This document shows positions 35,068 to 44,643 of a stretch of 64,000 nt of DNA, in pieces; within the stretch, counting starts at the first letter, position 1; every line of letters begins with the position of its first letter. The notes under the pieces were generated by a model. That model was not told the origin of the DNA. It made no database searches and was given only the letters and a program-made list of their open reading frames with translations. The DNA is from CAINDI01 sp037127585 (GTDB lineage: Bacteria; Verrucomicrobiota; Verrucomicrobiia; Palsa-1439). The stretch spans positions 1 through 64,000 of the forward strand of contig JBAXYB010000005.1 in NCBI GenBank assembly GCA_037127585.1, written 5' to 3'. The translations under genes were made by a program, and so were the position numbers.

Positions 35068-36158
35068 GTAAAGGTCTCGTTCTCATTACCGGCGGCGCTG
35101 GTTTCATCGGTTCGCACACCGCGACCGAACTGTTGCGCGCCGGTTACCGGGTGCGGCTGCTCGACAATCTCACGCCGCCCATCCATACCGGCGACTGGCC
35201 GGACTGGGTACCGGCCGAGGCCGAACAAATCATCGGCGACGTTCGCAACCGGGATGACTGGTCGCGGGCGTTGACCGGCGTCGATGCAGTCATTCATCTC
35301 GCGGCACACCAGGATTTGCTGCCGAACTTTTCCCAGTTCTTCCACGTTAACAGCGTCGGCACCGCGTTGCTCTACGAGTTGATTGTCGAGAAGAAGTTGC
35401 CGGTGAAGAAGGTGGTCGTCGCCAGTAGCCAATTCGTCTACGGCGAAGGCCGGTATCAATGCGCCAAGGACGGCGAAGTTTATCCGGTTGGCCGCGAGCC
35501 AGCGAAAGGCCAGTGGGAGCCGGTCTGCCCGAAGTGCGGGGGCGTAATTACATCGTTGCCGCTGTTAGAGACGCATGCCGGGCCGCGCAACCAATACTCC
35601 ATCGCCAAGTACTCGCAGGAGTTGATGGCCGTCTCGCTTGGCAAGAACTACGGCATCCCCAGCGTGGCGCTCCGGTACTCCATTGTCCAAGGGCCGTATC
35701 AATCGTTCCGCAACGCTTACTCCGGTGTCCTTCGCGTGTTCACGCTGCAGATGTTGAAGGGCGAACCGGCCAGCGTTTTCGAGGATGGCCGGCAACTGCG
35801 CGATTATGTGAACGTCGCCGACGTGGCGCGGGCGAACCGGCTCGTGTTGGAAGACGAGCGGGCCAACTACGAAGTTTTCAACGTCGGCGGCGGCCAGGGT
35901 TACACCGTCCTGGAATTTGCCGGTATCGTTTCCGCAACTCCGCCCAATGTGACGGGTGAATACCGGGTTGGTGACACGCGCCACTCGGTGTCCGACATCA
36001 CGAAACTGCAGCGCCTCGGTTGGCAGCCGACGAAGACGCCACACGACAGCGTGCGGGATTACGTCGAATGGATTCGCCGGCAAAAGCTCGACAAGGATTA
36101 CGCGGCGGAAGCGTTGGCGAAGATGCGTGAGATGGGCTCGTTGCGGAAAGCGACATGA
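35064..36158 (+). CDS. NAD-dependent nucleotide-sugar epimerase/dehydratase with a Cys insert
   Basis: 364 residues, extended SDR fold. The Rossmann start is LITGGAGFIGSHTATELL. The catalytic YxxxK is YSIAK in NQYSIAKYSQE. Between the SSQFVYGEG strand and the Tyr there is an insert of about 45 residues with a Cys and CPKCGG, like the zinc-ribbon-type insert of dTDP-L-rhamnose 4-epimerase-like enzymes. It probably modifies the GDP-heptose or another nucleotide sugar made by this operon. Overlaps gmhA by 4 bp. Confidence 0.85.
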   Translation: MSKGLVLITGGAGFIGSHTATELLRAGYRVRLLDNLTPPIHTGDWPDWVPAEAEQIIGDVRNRDDWSRALTGVDAVIHLAAHQDLLPNFSQFFHVNSVGTALLYELIVEKKLPVKKVVVASSQFVYGEGRYQCAKDGEVYPVGREPAKGQWEPVCPKCGGVITSLPLLETHAGPRNQYSIAKYSQELMAVSLGKNYGIPSVALRYSIVQGPYQSFRNAYSGVLRVFTLQMLKGEPASVFEDGRQLRDYVNVADVARANRLVLEDERANYEVFNVGGGQGYTVLEFAGIVSATPPNVTGEYRVGDTRHSVSDITKLQRLGWQPTKTPHDSVRDYVEWIRRQKLDKDYAAEALAKMREMGSLRKAT

Positions 36159-36883
36159 GCGATCCGTATCTGTCGGTGGTCATACCGGCGTACAACGAAG
36201 AAGAACGCCTCAAGAAGCACGTGCCCGGCATCGTGACGTACCTCCAGTCAAAATCTTGGACGCACGAAATCATCGTGGTCAATGATGGCAGCAAGGATGG
36301 CACGGCGAAAGCCGCGAAAACTCTGGGCGTTCAACTCATTGATTTGCAGCCGAACCGCGGTAAAGGCGGCGCCGTGAAAGCCGGTATGCTCGCGGCGCGC
36401 GGCCGGTATGTTTTGTTTGCGGACGCTGACCAGAGCACGCCCCTCAGTGAAGTGGAAAAGCTACTGGCGAAGTTGGAAGCCGGTTACGACATGGCCATCG
36501 GGTCGCGGGCGGTGGCTGGCGCCGAGGTTGAACAAGCGCAAGTCTGGTATCGCGCACTGGCCGGTAAGTTATTTGGCTTGGGGACGCGGGTGTTTTGCAT
36601 TCGGGGGATCGCCGACACACAGTGTGGTTTCAAGTGCATGACCCGGGCTGTCGCGCAGAAAGTGTTTTCACAGGTTACGTCCAATACTGCAATCTTCGAC
36701 ATCGAGATGCTCGTCGTGGCGACGCGGGAAGGGTACCGAATCGCGGAGGTGCCGGTGCATTGGGTGCACGATCCAGACACGCGGATTCCGTACAATCTAC
36801 GACGCGCGTTGGGGATTTGGGGCGAACTATTTCGGATCAATAAGGCCCAGCGTGTGACGTGGTCACTGAAGGCGCGCACATGA
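36155..36883 (+). CDS. family 2 glycosyltransferase, dolichyl-phosphate glucose synthase-like
   Basis: 242 residues. GT-A fold: VVIPAYNEEERLKKHV, VNDGSKDGTAKAA, NRGKGGAVKAGMLAARG and FADADQSTPLSEVEKL with the DAD metal motif. A later DTQCGFKCMTR segment is typical of Alg5/polyprenyl-phosphate glycosyltransferases. No membrane segment follows, so it is a peripheral enzyme likely making a polyprenyl-phosphate sugar for the GT39-like enzymes next door. ATGA overlaps on both sides. Confidence 0.88.
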   Translation: MSDPYLSVVIPAYNEEERLKKHVPGIVTYLQSKSWTHEIIVVNDGSKDGTAKAAKTLGVQLIDLQPNRGKGGAVKAGMLAARGRYVLFADADQSTPLSEVEKLLAKLEAGYDMAIGSRAVAGAEVEQAQVWYRALAGKLFGLGTRVFCIRGIADTQCGFKCMTRAVAQKVFSQVTSNTAIFDIEMLVVATREGYRIAEVPVHWVHDPDTRIPYNLRRALGIWGELFRINKAQRVTWSLKART

Positions 36884-38511
36884 GCAACCGCTGGCAATGG
36901 ATTGGTCTAGCGGTGATCATTGCGGTCGGCGCATGGTTGCGGTTTTCTCACTTTGATCTCCTTGAATTTCAGGGGGACGAAGCGTACGCAGCGCATTTGG
37001 CACTAGACGCGCTCAAGACCGGCAAGCTGCCGCTGGCTGGTTTGATGTCCAGCGTGGGCGTGACGAACCCGCCACTGTTTGCGTACCTGTTGATCCCGAT
37101 GTTCGCGATCAATCCGAACCCGGCGTTTGTGTCGGCTTGCATTGCGCTGCTCGGTTTGGCGGCGGTCGTGATCACCTGGCATATCGGGCGGAAATACTAC
37201 GGGCCAATGGCCGGGTTGGTGGCCGGACTCTTTTTTGCGGTGTCGCCGTGGGCGGTGATCTATTCGCGGAAGATTTGGGCGCAAGATTTTGTGCCGTTTT
37301 TCGCGACCTGCACGCTGTGGGCTGTGCATGCGCTCGTGGTCGGCAAGAAACCGAAGACCGTGTTTTGGTGTGTGTTATTGCCTTTGTGCGTCGTGCAGAT
37401 TCACTTTTCCGGTATCGCGTTGACGGCGGCGGTGGTGGCGATCATCGCGTGGTTGCGGCCGAAGATCGACTGGCGGTGGGCGGCGGGTGGTGTGGTGGCG
37501 TCGTTGGTGTTGATGGCGCCCTACTTTTACTTGCAGCAACAGACCGGCTGGGGGGATTTCAAGCAGGCGATGAACACGGTCGGCGGCGGGCAGCAGTGGG
37601 AGAAACTGAATGGCGTGACGACGCACCCGGTCAGCGGATACCGGTTGCCGAGTAAGCAGAACATTTCGTATGCGCTGGCGATCATGAACGGTGGGCGCAT
37701 GGAAGACGTGCTGGGTATTGCCGGCGGGAAGGAATTCGACGCGCGCAATATTTGGGGCGCAAAACATTCTTATTTTGAGGCTGGGATTTGGGACGCGGCG
37801 TTGTTGCTACAACGACTGGCGTTTGTGGCGGCGTTGATCTGGGTTGGCTTTGAGGTGGCGAAGTTGCGCATGAAAAGCGCGCCGACGATCTTGGTGGCGT
37901 GGCTTGTGTTGCCGGTGGCTGTCTTCTTCGTCGGTGGATTATGGACGTATCTGACGTACTTCGCGATTTTGTATCCGGGCCACTTCCTCGTTTGCGGGGA
38001 AGCCGGTCGCAAACTAAAACCGATGGTTGCTGGCGCGATTGCGGTGGTGTTTGCGGTCGCGAATATTGCGTTTATGCAGGAGTATTACCGGTTTGTTGAC
38101 TCAACCGGCGGCGCGCAGGGAACGTTTGGGACCGCGCTCGGACATAAGCAGGCGGCGGCCCGGTATCTGGCGGAGCAGGGCGGGGAGCGGCTACAGCACG
38201 AGAGCGCAATTCAATTGGAGTTGTCAACAGCGCGGACTCAAGCAGCACGCGAGGAACTGGGACGAAAACTTGGGCAGCCGCAGTTGCTGGAGTTGAACCA
38301 TGAAGGGCGACCGGAGTTGGTGCAGTTGGAGTGGCCGTTGTTGATTACTCAAGCTAGCGCTGGTCGCGGCGCGCCCACGCTGGGAACGAACACGACGGTG
38401 ATTATGGTCGACGGGAATCGGGAGGCCTTGCAGCCGGCGCAATGGCAACAGTTGGCGCAGTATCCGAGTACGAATTTTGGGCCGATTAAACTTTTCTTCG
38501 TGAGCCGATGA
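36880..38511 (+). CDS. GT39/ArnT-like membrane glycosyltransferase
   Basis: 543 residues. The first periplasmic loop holds the acidic motif FQGDEAYAAHLALDALKTGKLPL, diagnostic for GT-C enzymes that use polyprenyl-phosphate sugars. About ten hydrophobic segments fill residues 10-400; a soluble C-terminal part follows. It would transfer a sugar from the lipid carrier to an acceptor on the outer side of the inner membrane. Acceptor unknown. Overlaps both neighbours by 4 bp. Confidence 0.82.
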   Translation: MSNRWQWIGLAVIIAVGAWLRFSHFDLLEFQGDEAYAAHLALDALKTGKLPLAGLMSSVGVTNPPLFAYLLIPMFAINPNPAFVSACIALLGLAAVVITWHIGRKYYGPMAGLVAGLFFAVSPWAVIYSRKIWAQDFVPFFATCTLWAVHALVVGKKPKTVFWCVLLPLCVVQIHFSGIALTAAVVAIIAWLRPKIDWRWAAGGVVASLVLMAPYFYLQQQTGWGDFKQAMNTVGGGQQWEKLNGVTTHPVSGYRLPSKQNISYALAIMNGGRMEDVLGIAGGKEFDARNIWGAKHSYFEAGIWDAALLLQRLAFVAALIWVGFEVAKLRMKSAPTILVAWLVLPVAVFFVGGLWTYLTYFAILYPGHFLVCGEAGRKLKPMVAGAIAVVFAVANIAFMQEYYRFVDSTGGAQGTFGTALGHKQAAARYLAEQGGERLQHESAIQLELSTARTQAAREELGRKLGQPQLLELNHEGRPELVQLEWPLLITQASAGRGAPTLGTNTTVIMVDGNREALQPAQWQQLAQYPSTNFGPIKLFFVSR

Positions 38512-40124
38512 CGAAACACGAACGCGGAATTCTCGTGGGACTATTGGCGCTTTGGGCGGTGTTGTTTCTGCCGAACTTGCGCACGAGTCCGAATTGGTAT
38601 GGCGATGAGGGCGAGTGGATGGAGAAGTGTTGGCAGCTCGCGAATGGCCACGCGCGGATCGGGCCGGTCGCTAATGACTTTGTTTATCCGTACCCGTATC
38701 CGCCGCTTTACATGTGGGCGAACGGCATGTTGCTGCGCATCTTCGGCAATGACGTTGTGGTGGGGCGCGCGTTCGGCGCGGTGACGGCGTTGGCGGCTGC
38801 GGGAGTCTTGTTTTGGATTGGGCGGCGACTGAAGGACGAATGGTTCGGCGCGCTGTGTGCGGCGGCTTTGCTCGTGTATGAAAACGCCGACGTGAACTTC
38901 CGCTGGGTCCGGTCGCATCCGTTGACCGGTACGCTGGCGCTTGCGTCGGCCGGTTTCTTGATCCGGTATCTGCAGGACAAACGAGTGCGCGATTTGGCGT
39001 TGGCCGGTTTGCTGACAGCACTGGCGACCGGGTGCAACTACTACGCGGTCGGCATGATTCCCGGTGTGATTGCGGTGGCGGTATGGGTGAACTGGCGCAA
39101 CTGGCGGCACCTCGCGGTCGCGGCGTTGACGGCGGGCGCGTTTGGCTTGGTGTTTATGATGTGGTATCTGGCCACGCAGGGCGGTGTCGCGCATTTGCGG
39201 GAGCAAGTCCGACTGATGACCGGGATGGCCGACCCAACGCCGATTCGTGAAATCCTGATGCGCATCGGGAAGTTTCTTTTTGATACGCCGACCGCCATCG
39301 GGGCGAACGGCCCGACCGGTAAGGATCTGTGGTTGTGTGTGGCGGCCATTGGGCTGGTGGCTTTTCCGGTTGCACGGTTGCGCCCTTGGCTAGTGGCTTG
39401 GGCCTTCTTATTGATGTGGCCAATTTTCAAGAAGCAGGACAACGTCTCGTGGTTCTTTTACCCGGCGATGATTTTCTTGCCGCTACTGGCATTGGGAGTG
39501 GGCGGCGCGTTACTGCAGGCCGGTCGGCTCGTGGGTTGGGCGTTGAAGAAGGAAACGTTGGCCACCCGATTGGCCCCGGGGATTGTGGCGCTGGGCTTGT
39601 GGTGTCTGCCGACTCTGGGTGGCGTGTTGGGACATTTCACGACGACAATTGATGGGTTCACGCAGAGGTCGATCCCGGATGCTGAAGCAGCTTTGGCCTA
39701 CGTGAATGCGCGCACGAGTGCGGAGGATTTCGTGCTCGTGCCGAAACAGATTTACTGGCTTGTGAAGAAGGCGCGCCGGAGTATGCTCTCGCACTGTGGC
39801 CCGTATGAGGGGCGACCCAATGGGGCGTGGCCGGTGCCGATTCCGCGGTCGGCGTACTGGTTCGATTGCCGGGGGGATCAGGCGAAGTACGTCGTGATCG
39901 CTTCGGGAGTGGATCAGCAAGGGCAGGGGTTCGGTATTGATTTGCTTTATACGCGCGGCGTGGCCGGCGGGCAGGAAGTGGTGGCCAAGATGGTGGCCGA
40001 ACGTTGGCCGGTCGTTTTTCCATTGAACGCGCAGGTGATTTATCCGCCGCAGTTGGGCGGGACATGGCCGGTATTGGTCGGCGGCGAGTACCTGGTGCTC
40101 GCCAATCCAAGACTGACAAAATGA
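38508..40124 (+). CDS. GT39/ArnT-like membrane glycosyltransferase
   Basis: 538 residues, a second GT-C enzyme. The first-loop motif is WYGDEGEWMEKCWQLANGHARIGPV, followed by YPYPYPPLYMW and VVVGRAFGAVTALAAAGVLFWIG. About ten hydrophobic helices lie before residue 400, and a soluble C-terminal domain follows. It is only distantly similar to the preceding GT39-like protein, so this is a functional pair rather than a recent duplication. Coding-strand third positions are strongly G-rich. Confidence 0.82.
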   Translation: MTKHERGILVGLLALWAVLFLPNLRTSPNWYGDEGEWMEKCWQLANGHARIGPVANDFVYPYPYPPLYMWANGMLLRIFGNDVVVGRAFGAVTALAAAGVLFWIGRRLKDEWFGALCAAALLVYENADVNFRWVRSHPLTGTLALASAGFLIRYLQDKRVRDLALAGLLTALATGCNYYAVGMIPGVIAVAVWVNWRNWRHLAVAALTAGAFGLVFMMWYLATQGGVAHLREQVRLMTGMADPTPIREILMRIGKFLFDTPTAIGANGPTGKDLWLCVAAIGLVAFPVARLRPWLVAWAFLLMWPIFKKQDNVSWFFYPAMIFLPLLALGVGGALLQAGRLVGWALKKETLATRLAPGIVALGLWCLPTLGGVLGHFTTTIDGFTQRSIPDAEAALAYVNARTSAEDFVLVPKQIYWLVKKARRSMLSHCGPYEGRPNGAWPVPIPRSAYWFDCRGDQAKYVVIASGVDQQGQGFGIDLLYTRGVAGGQEVVAKMVAERWPVVFPLNAQVIYPPQLGGTWPVLVGGEYLVLANPRLTK

Positions 40125-40849
40125 ACAAAGCACTACTCATCATCCCGACGTATAACGAAAAAGAAAATGTCCGCGGCATTGTCACCGCGGCGCTCGAACA
40201 GTCGCCGGCCATTGAGGTGTTGGTTGTGGATGACGGTTCGCCCGACGGTACCGGGGACATTGTTGTCGAGATGCAAACGAAGGAATCGCGTCTGCATCTG
40301 CTGCGGCGCGCCGGTAAGCAAGGGTTGGGGACGGCTTATATTGCCGGGTTCAAGTGGGGCTTGGCGCGCGACTATGCGTTCATCATGGAAATGGACGCGG
40401 ACTTTTCGCACGATCCCAAAGAGCTTCCGAATTTCTTGAAGGCGATTGAGGAGGCGGACTTGGTGTTGGGTTCGCGGTACACCGAAGGCGCGGTGCGGGT
40501 GGTGAACTGGCCGTTGTCGCGGTTGATTTTGAGCAAGGGCGCATCGTTGTATGTCCGAATCATCACGGGGATGCCGGTGATGGATCCGACCGGCGGGTTC
40601 AAATGTTTTCGCCGGCAGGTTTTGGAAAACATCCCGCTCGATGGCATTCGCAGCAACGGATACGCTTTTCAAATCGAAATGAGTTATCAAACATGGATGC
40701 GCGGCTTTCGGATTCGGGAAATCCCCATCACCTTCACTGATCGGCTGGCCGGTAAATCGAAGATGTCGGGACGGATTGTTCGCGAAGCGTTGTGGATGGT
40801 TTGGGGGATGGCGTCGGCGCAGGGTTTCCGGCGGTGCCCGCGAAAATGA
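40121..40849 (+). CDS. polyprenol-phosphate mannose synthase-like GT2
   Basis: 242 residues from the ATG overlapping the previous stop. LLIIPTYNEKENVRGIV, VVDDGSPDGTGDIV and IMEMDADFSHDPKELPNFL are Dpm1/Ppm1 hallmarks, as is the end GYAFQIEMSYQTW with RIREIPITFTDR. There is no membrane domain. It would load mannose or a related sugar onto a polyprenyl carrier. A second lipid-sugar synthase in the operon implies at least two different donor sugars. Confidence 0.9.
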   Translation: MNKALLIIPTYNEKENVRGIVTAALEQSPAIEVLVVDDGSPDGTGDIVVEMQTKESRLHLLRRAGKQGLGTAYIAGFKWGLARDYAFIMEMDADFSHDPKELPNFLKAIEEADLVLGSRYTEGAVRVVNWPLSRLILSKGASLYVRIITGMPVMDPTGGFKCFRRQVLENIPLDGIRSNGYAFQIEMSYQTWMRGFRIREIPITFTDRLAGKSKMSGRIVREALWMVWGMASAQGFRRCPRK

Positions 40850-43800
40850 GCGATTCGATCCAACGGTTTTACAGTCGGCGGGATTGGCTGGCGGGCGGGA
40901 TTGCGTGGGCGGTGGCGTTTGCCGGCTATCTGTGGACGCTGGCGCCGAGCGTAACGCTGGAGGACTCGGGGGAGTTTTTGACGGCGGCCTACAATCTGGG
41001 CGTGCCGCATCCGCCGGGGTACCCGATCTGGACGATGCTGGCGTGGCTCTGGTGCCACCTCGTGCCGGTCGGGAATATCGGTTGGCGCGGGAATTTGATG
41101 TCGGCGTTTTTCAGCACGTTGGCGTGCGGGTTGGTTGCGTTGTTGGTGTCGAAGAGTGGGCGTGTCTTGGTGCAGAAAGTCGACTTCTTGCAGGCAGCGG
41201 TGAGTCAGCGGCTGATGGATCTCATTGTGTTGGCCAGTGCGATCTGCGCGGGGTTGTTGCTGGCGTTCAGCCCGGTCATGTGGTCGCAGGGAATCATCAC
41301 GGAGGTCTACGGCTTAAACGCGTGCCTCTTCCTGGCGACGTTGGTCGTGTTGTACCGGTGGAGTTTTGAGCCGGAGAAACGCTGGCGGCTCTATCTGGCG
41401 GCGTTGATTTGGGGCGTGGGGTTGACGGCTCACCAGACGCTCGTGTTGTTGACGGTGGCGTTTCCGACATTCATCTGGTTCACCGACCGGAAGTTTGGGC
41501 GGAATGTGCTCGTGCCGGTTCTCCTCGTTGCCGCATTGGGATTGCTTGGTGAAGTCAAAGGCACTTGGACGACGCTGCACAAGTTGGAGGAAGTCCACGA
41601 CCAGGCCGTCGCCACCGGCAACACGAATGTGGCGTCTCCATGGGACACCTACAAGTTTCCGTTGTTGGTCTATATCGGCTTGGTGGCTGGCGCGGGCTAC
41701 TGGCTGTATCTGCTGTTGAAAGATCGCGACTGGCGCGGGCCGGCTCTGACGCTTCTGGGAGTCGTCGCGCTCGGCGGCGTCTTCGGCGGGCTGGCGCTCC
41801 GGTATCTGGAAAATGATGCGCGTGGCGTTTGGTTGCTGCTGGCCGGCATTCTAGCTATGGTCGGTTTGGCCGGCTGGATTTATGCGGGGCGGCACGGGCC
41901 GACCGAAGATGTCCGGCATGCGTCACAGGCCTTGCTCGTCTACGTGGCGGTCTGTCTGGGTTTGTCTTTGTACGGCTATCTCTATTTCTCGTCCTGCACG
42001 AACCCGCCGATGAACTGGGGCCATTGCAGCCAGTGGGAAGGGTTCAAACATCACTTCACGCGTGGGCAGTACGATAAAATCCATCTGGATCGGACGTTCC
42101 TCCAGTTTTGGGGGCAGCTCAACATGTTCTTTGACGACTTGCAGTGGCAATTCAACATTGTCTATGCCTTGTTGGCATTGTTCGCGTTATTCTTTTTTCG
42201 GGACCTTGGAGATAGTGAACGGAATTGGTTGAGGTTCTTGTTTATCGGCTTTCTCTGCCTTGGGATCGGTTTCATTTTTCTGTCCAATCCGACTTTTGAA
42301 AAACAAAAACAGTTCACCGACCGCGTCTTCTTTCTCCCGTGTCATTGTATTTATTCGTTGTGGATTGGTTATGGATTGATCTTAGGGCTGGGCTATCTCT
42401 TCACCGAGAAACCGGCGTTGCAACGTGCGGCGGCTGCGGTGGCGGTGGTTGTGCTCGTGTTACCGGCGGGGTCGTGGTGGCGCAACTGGCGGGATCAGGA
42501 ACAACGGGGTCACGATTTCGGATACCGGTTCGGCTATCTGATGTTCAAGCCCGGCGGCGACTATCCCGAAATGGACCGCGACGCCGTCCTCTATGGCGGC
42601 ACCGATCCCGGGCGGTTTGTGCCGACGTATATGATTTTCGTCGAGAGCTTCGCCACAGCCAAGACGCACAGTGAAAAATGTCCCGACAGCGCCACGTTTG
42701 ACCGGCGTGATGTTTACATCATCACCCAGAACGCGCTCGCGGACACCACTTATATGGCTTACATCCGCGACCATTACGACTTCAGCCGGCCACGCAGTGA
42801 CGCGCCCCTGACGTTGACGAACCGGTCCGGACTTTATCGCGGGTTGCTCGGCCATGCCGCGACCTATCCGAAACAACCCATTTGGATTCCCTCTGAACAA
42901 GATTCCCAACTCGCCTTCGGCCGGTATGTCGAGGAACTCAAGACTCGCGCGCCCATGCCGGGGGAAGATGTGCGGGTCGAAAACGGTCATGTCAGTGTGC
43001 AAGGTGTGGCCGGCGTCATGGCCATCAATGGGTACCTGACGAAAGACATCTTCGAGCACAATAAAGATAACCATTCGTTCTATGTCGAAGAAAGCTACGT
43101 CATCCAGTGGATGTATCCGTATCTGGAGCCGTTCGGCATCATTCTCAAGATCAACTCCAACCCGCTGCCGGCCATAACGCCGGCCATGGTCGCGCGTGAC
43201 ACGGCTTACTGGAATGCGCTCGCCGCGGATTTATCCGGCGATCCAAAATTCCACCGGGACGATGTCGCGCAGAAAACATTTTCCAAATTGCGCTCCGCCA
43301 TCGGCGGGGTCTATGCGTACCGGCATATGATTAGCGAAGCTGAAGCCGCGTTCACGCAGGCAATTGGTCTTTGCCCGGACAGTCCCGAAGCCAATTACCG
43401 GCTTGCCCAACTCTACATTGAACAGCGCCGGTTCGACGCCGCGATCTCCGTCCTCGAAAACTACCAGAAGCACGATTCTTTCAATCCCAAGATTCGCGAG
43501 GCCATTGAGCAGGTCAAAAAGATGCGCGACGATCTGGCCACGACGGCGGACTTGGAAAAACAATTGCTTGCCCAGCCCGGGAACATTCAAGTCGCCATGC
43601 AACTGGCGCGCGCATTAGCTTCCGGTCAACGCTTGGATGCGTTTGATAATCTCGTTAACCAACTGGTGACCGCGCCCGATCTTCCGCAGGCCGATTACTT
43701 GACGTTGATCAACTATTACGCCCAGCTCAATCGGGGCGAGCGGGTGTTGACGTTGCTCAGCGACTTTACGCGCCGGTACCCGCAGAACGCCCTCGGGTGG

Positions 43801-44028
43801 TACAACTACAGTTGCGTCCTCAGTCTGAAAGGCAATTGCCTCGATGGAATGGCGGCGTTAAGCCGCGCGTTGCAGTTGGATGGTCCGGAACGCCAGATTC
43901 ATCTTGTGGCGAGCCAGGATAAGCGGTTCGCAAATTGTCGAAACTCGCCGCAGTTCCAACAGCTCATGGGGGGCGCTGGTACACCGGTAACGACTCCCAG
44001 TAACCTACCGTTCCGGCTCACCCAATAG
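40846..44028 (+). CDS. DUF2723 membrane protein with C-terminal TPR region
   Basis: 1060 residues. The family hallmark LEDSGEFLTAAYNLGVPHPPGYP is near residues 39-61. About a dozen hydrophobic segments run to residue 540, followed by a soluble region with tetratricopeptide-like repeats (about 815-1030, e.g. EAEAAFTQAIGLCPDSPEANYRLAQLY). DUF2723 proteins are GT-C-like and one Bacteroidetes group acts in protein O-glycosylation. Here it likely transfers a sugar from one of the lipid donors made by its neighbours. Coding-strand base use changes from G-rich to C-rich near 42550, inside the gene. Confidence 0.85.
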   Translation: MSDSIQRFYSRRDWLAGGIAWAVAFAGYLWTLAPSVTLEDSGEFLTAAYNLGVPHPPGYPIWTMLAWLWCHLVPVGNIGWRGNLMSAFFSTLACGLVALLVSKSGRVLVQKVDFLQAAVSQRLMDLIVLASAICAGLLLAFSPVMWSQGIITEVYGLNACLFLATLVVLYRWSFEPEKRWRLYLAALIWGVGLTAHQTLVLLTVAFPTFIWFTDRKFGRNVLVPVLLVAALGLLGEVKGTWTTLHKLEEVHDQAVATGNTNVASPWDTYKFPLLVYIGLVAGAGYWLYLLLKDRDWRGPALTLLGVVALGGVFGGLALRYLENDARGVWLLLAGILAMVGLAGWIYAGRHGPTEDVRHASQALLVYVAVCLGLSLYGYLYFSSCTNPPMNWGHCSQWEGFKHHFTRGQYDKIHLDRTFLQFWGQLNMFFDDLQWQFNIVYALLALFALFFFRDLGDSERNWLRFLFIGFLCLGIGFIFLSNPTFEKQKQFTDRVFFLPCHCIYSLWIGYGLILGLGYLFTEKPALQRAAAAVAVVVLVLPAGSWWRNWRDQEQRGHDFGYRFGYLMFKPGGDYPEMDRDAVLYGGTDPGRFVPTYMIFVESFATAKTHSEKCPDSATFDRRDVYIITQNALADTTYMAYIRDHYDFSRPRSDAPLTLTNRSGLYRGLLGHAATYPKQPIWIPSEQDSQLAFGRYVEELKTRAPMPGEDVRVENGHVSVQGVAGVMAINGYLTKDIFEHNKDNHSFYVEESYVIQWMYPYLEPFGIILKINSNPLPAITPAMVARDTAYWNALAADLSGDPKFHRDDVAQKTFSKLRSAIGGVYAYRHMISEAEAAFTQAIGLCPDSPEANYRLAQLYIEQRRFDAAISVLENYQKHDSFNPKIREAIEQVKKMRDDLATTADLEKQLLAQPGNIQVAMQLARALASGQRLDAFDNLVNQLVTAPDLPQADYLTLINYYAQLNRGERVLTLLSDFTRRYPQNALGWYNYSCVLSLKGNCLDGMAALSRALQLDGPERQIHLVASQDKRFANCRNSPQFQQLMGGAGTPVTTPSNLPFRLTQ

Positions 44029-44033
44029 GCCGG

Positions 44034-44546
44034 TCAGTTGCCGAGCGGTAACACCAGTTTCACGCCGACGAATTGCCGGCCGACCGTCTGCAAATTGATA
44101 TCCGACTGGAACCGCGTCGCGTTGAGTGTGTCGAGGAGGATGTTGCCGCTGTTAAGTCGGCTCGATTTCGGTGTCGTGGGGGCAGACGAGAAATCGCGCA
44201 CACCGTAGTCGAAGCGGAGTTGATCCTCGACGTTCTTCACAAACTCTTGCAACACGAACGTGGTCTGATCGAGTTGGTATTTTGCGGCTTGGAGCGAGCC
44301 TTTGACCGGCGCAGCATCCTTATCCGTGATCCCGAAGTCGGCTTCGAACTTCACCCACCGGTCACCGGTTGACCCGGTCTGCCGGCGAGTTGCACTGGTT
44401 TGAGTGGTTGAAACAGTCGTGACGGTATTGCTTTTACCTGCGGGGGCGTTGAGCAGTGAAAGTGGCACTTGGTCGACAATCAGCTCGGCCAACGAGTTAA
44501 TCGTGAACCCGAGGAAAAAGGCCAGTAATCGAAGCGCGCTTTTCAT
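44034..44546 (-). CDS. exported hypothetical protein
   Basis: 170 residues. Residues 1-20 form a signal peptide (LRLLAFFLGFTINSLAE). The mature part is Ser/Thr-rich early (TVTTVSTTQTSATRRQTG) and then mixed, ending in a beta-like FVGVKLVLPLGN. No family recognised. It lies convergent to the glycan operon with only 5 bp between stops. Probably periplasmic. Confidence 0.6.
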   Translation of the reverse strand: MKSALRLLAFFLGFTINSLAELIVDQVPLSLLNAPAGKSNTVTTVSTTQTSATRRQTGSTGDRWVKFEADFGITDKDAAPVKGSLQAAKYQLDQTTFVLQEFVKNVEDQLRFDYGVRDFSSAPTTPKSSRLNSGNILLDTLNATRFQSDINLQTVGRQFVGVKLVLPLGN

Positions 44547-44575
44547 CGCTGCCTAAAGGTAATCGATCCGGTCCG

Positions 44576-44605
44576 ACTGTAAAGCCTCGGAAATAGTTGA
44601 GGCAA
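44576..44605 (-). promoter_or_regulatory. possible promoter of the exported hypothetical gene
   Basis: On the minus strand TTGCCT and TACAGT are 18 bp apart. The leader to the ATG is about 29 nt and contains TTTAGG. Confidence 0.4.
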
Positions 44606-44643
44606 GCGGGAAAGCTGGCCCACGCAGTGCTTAGTAAAGAGCC

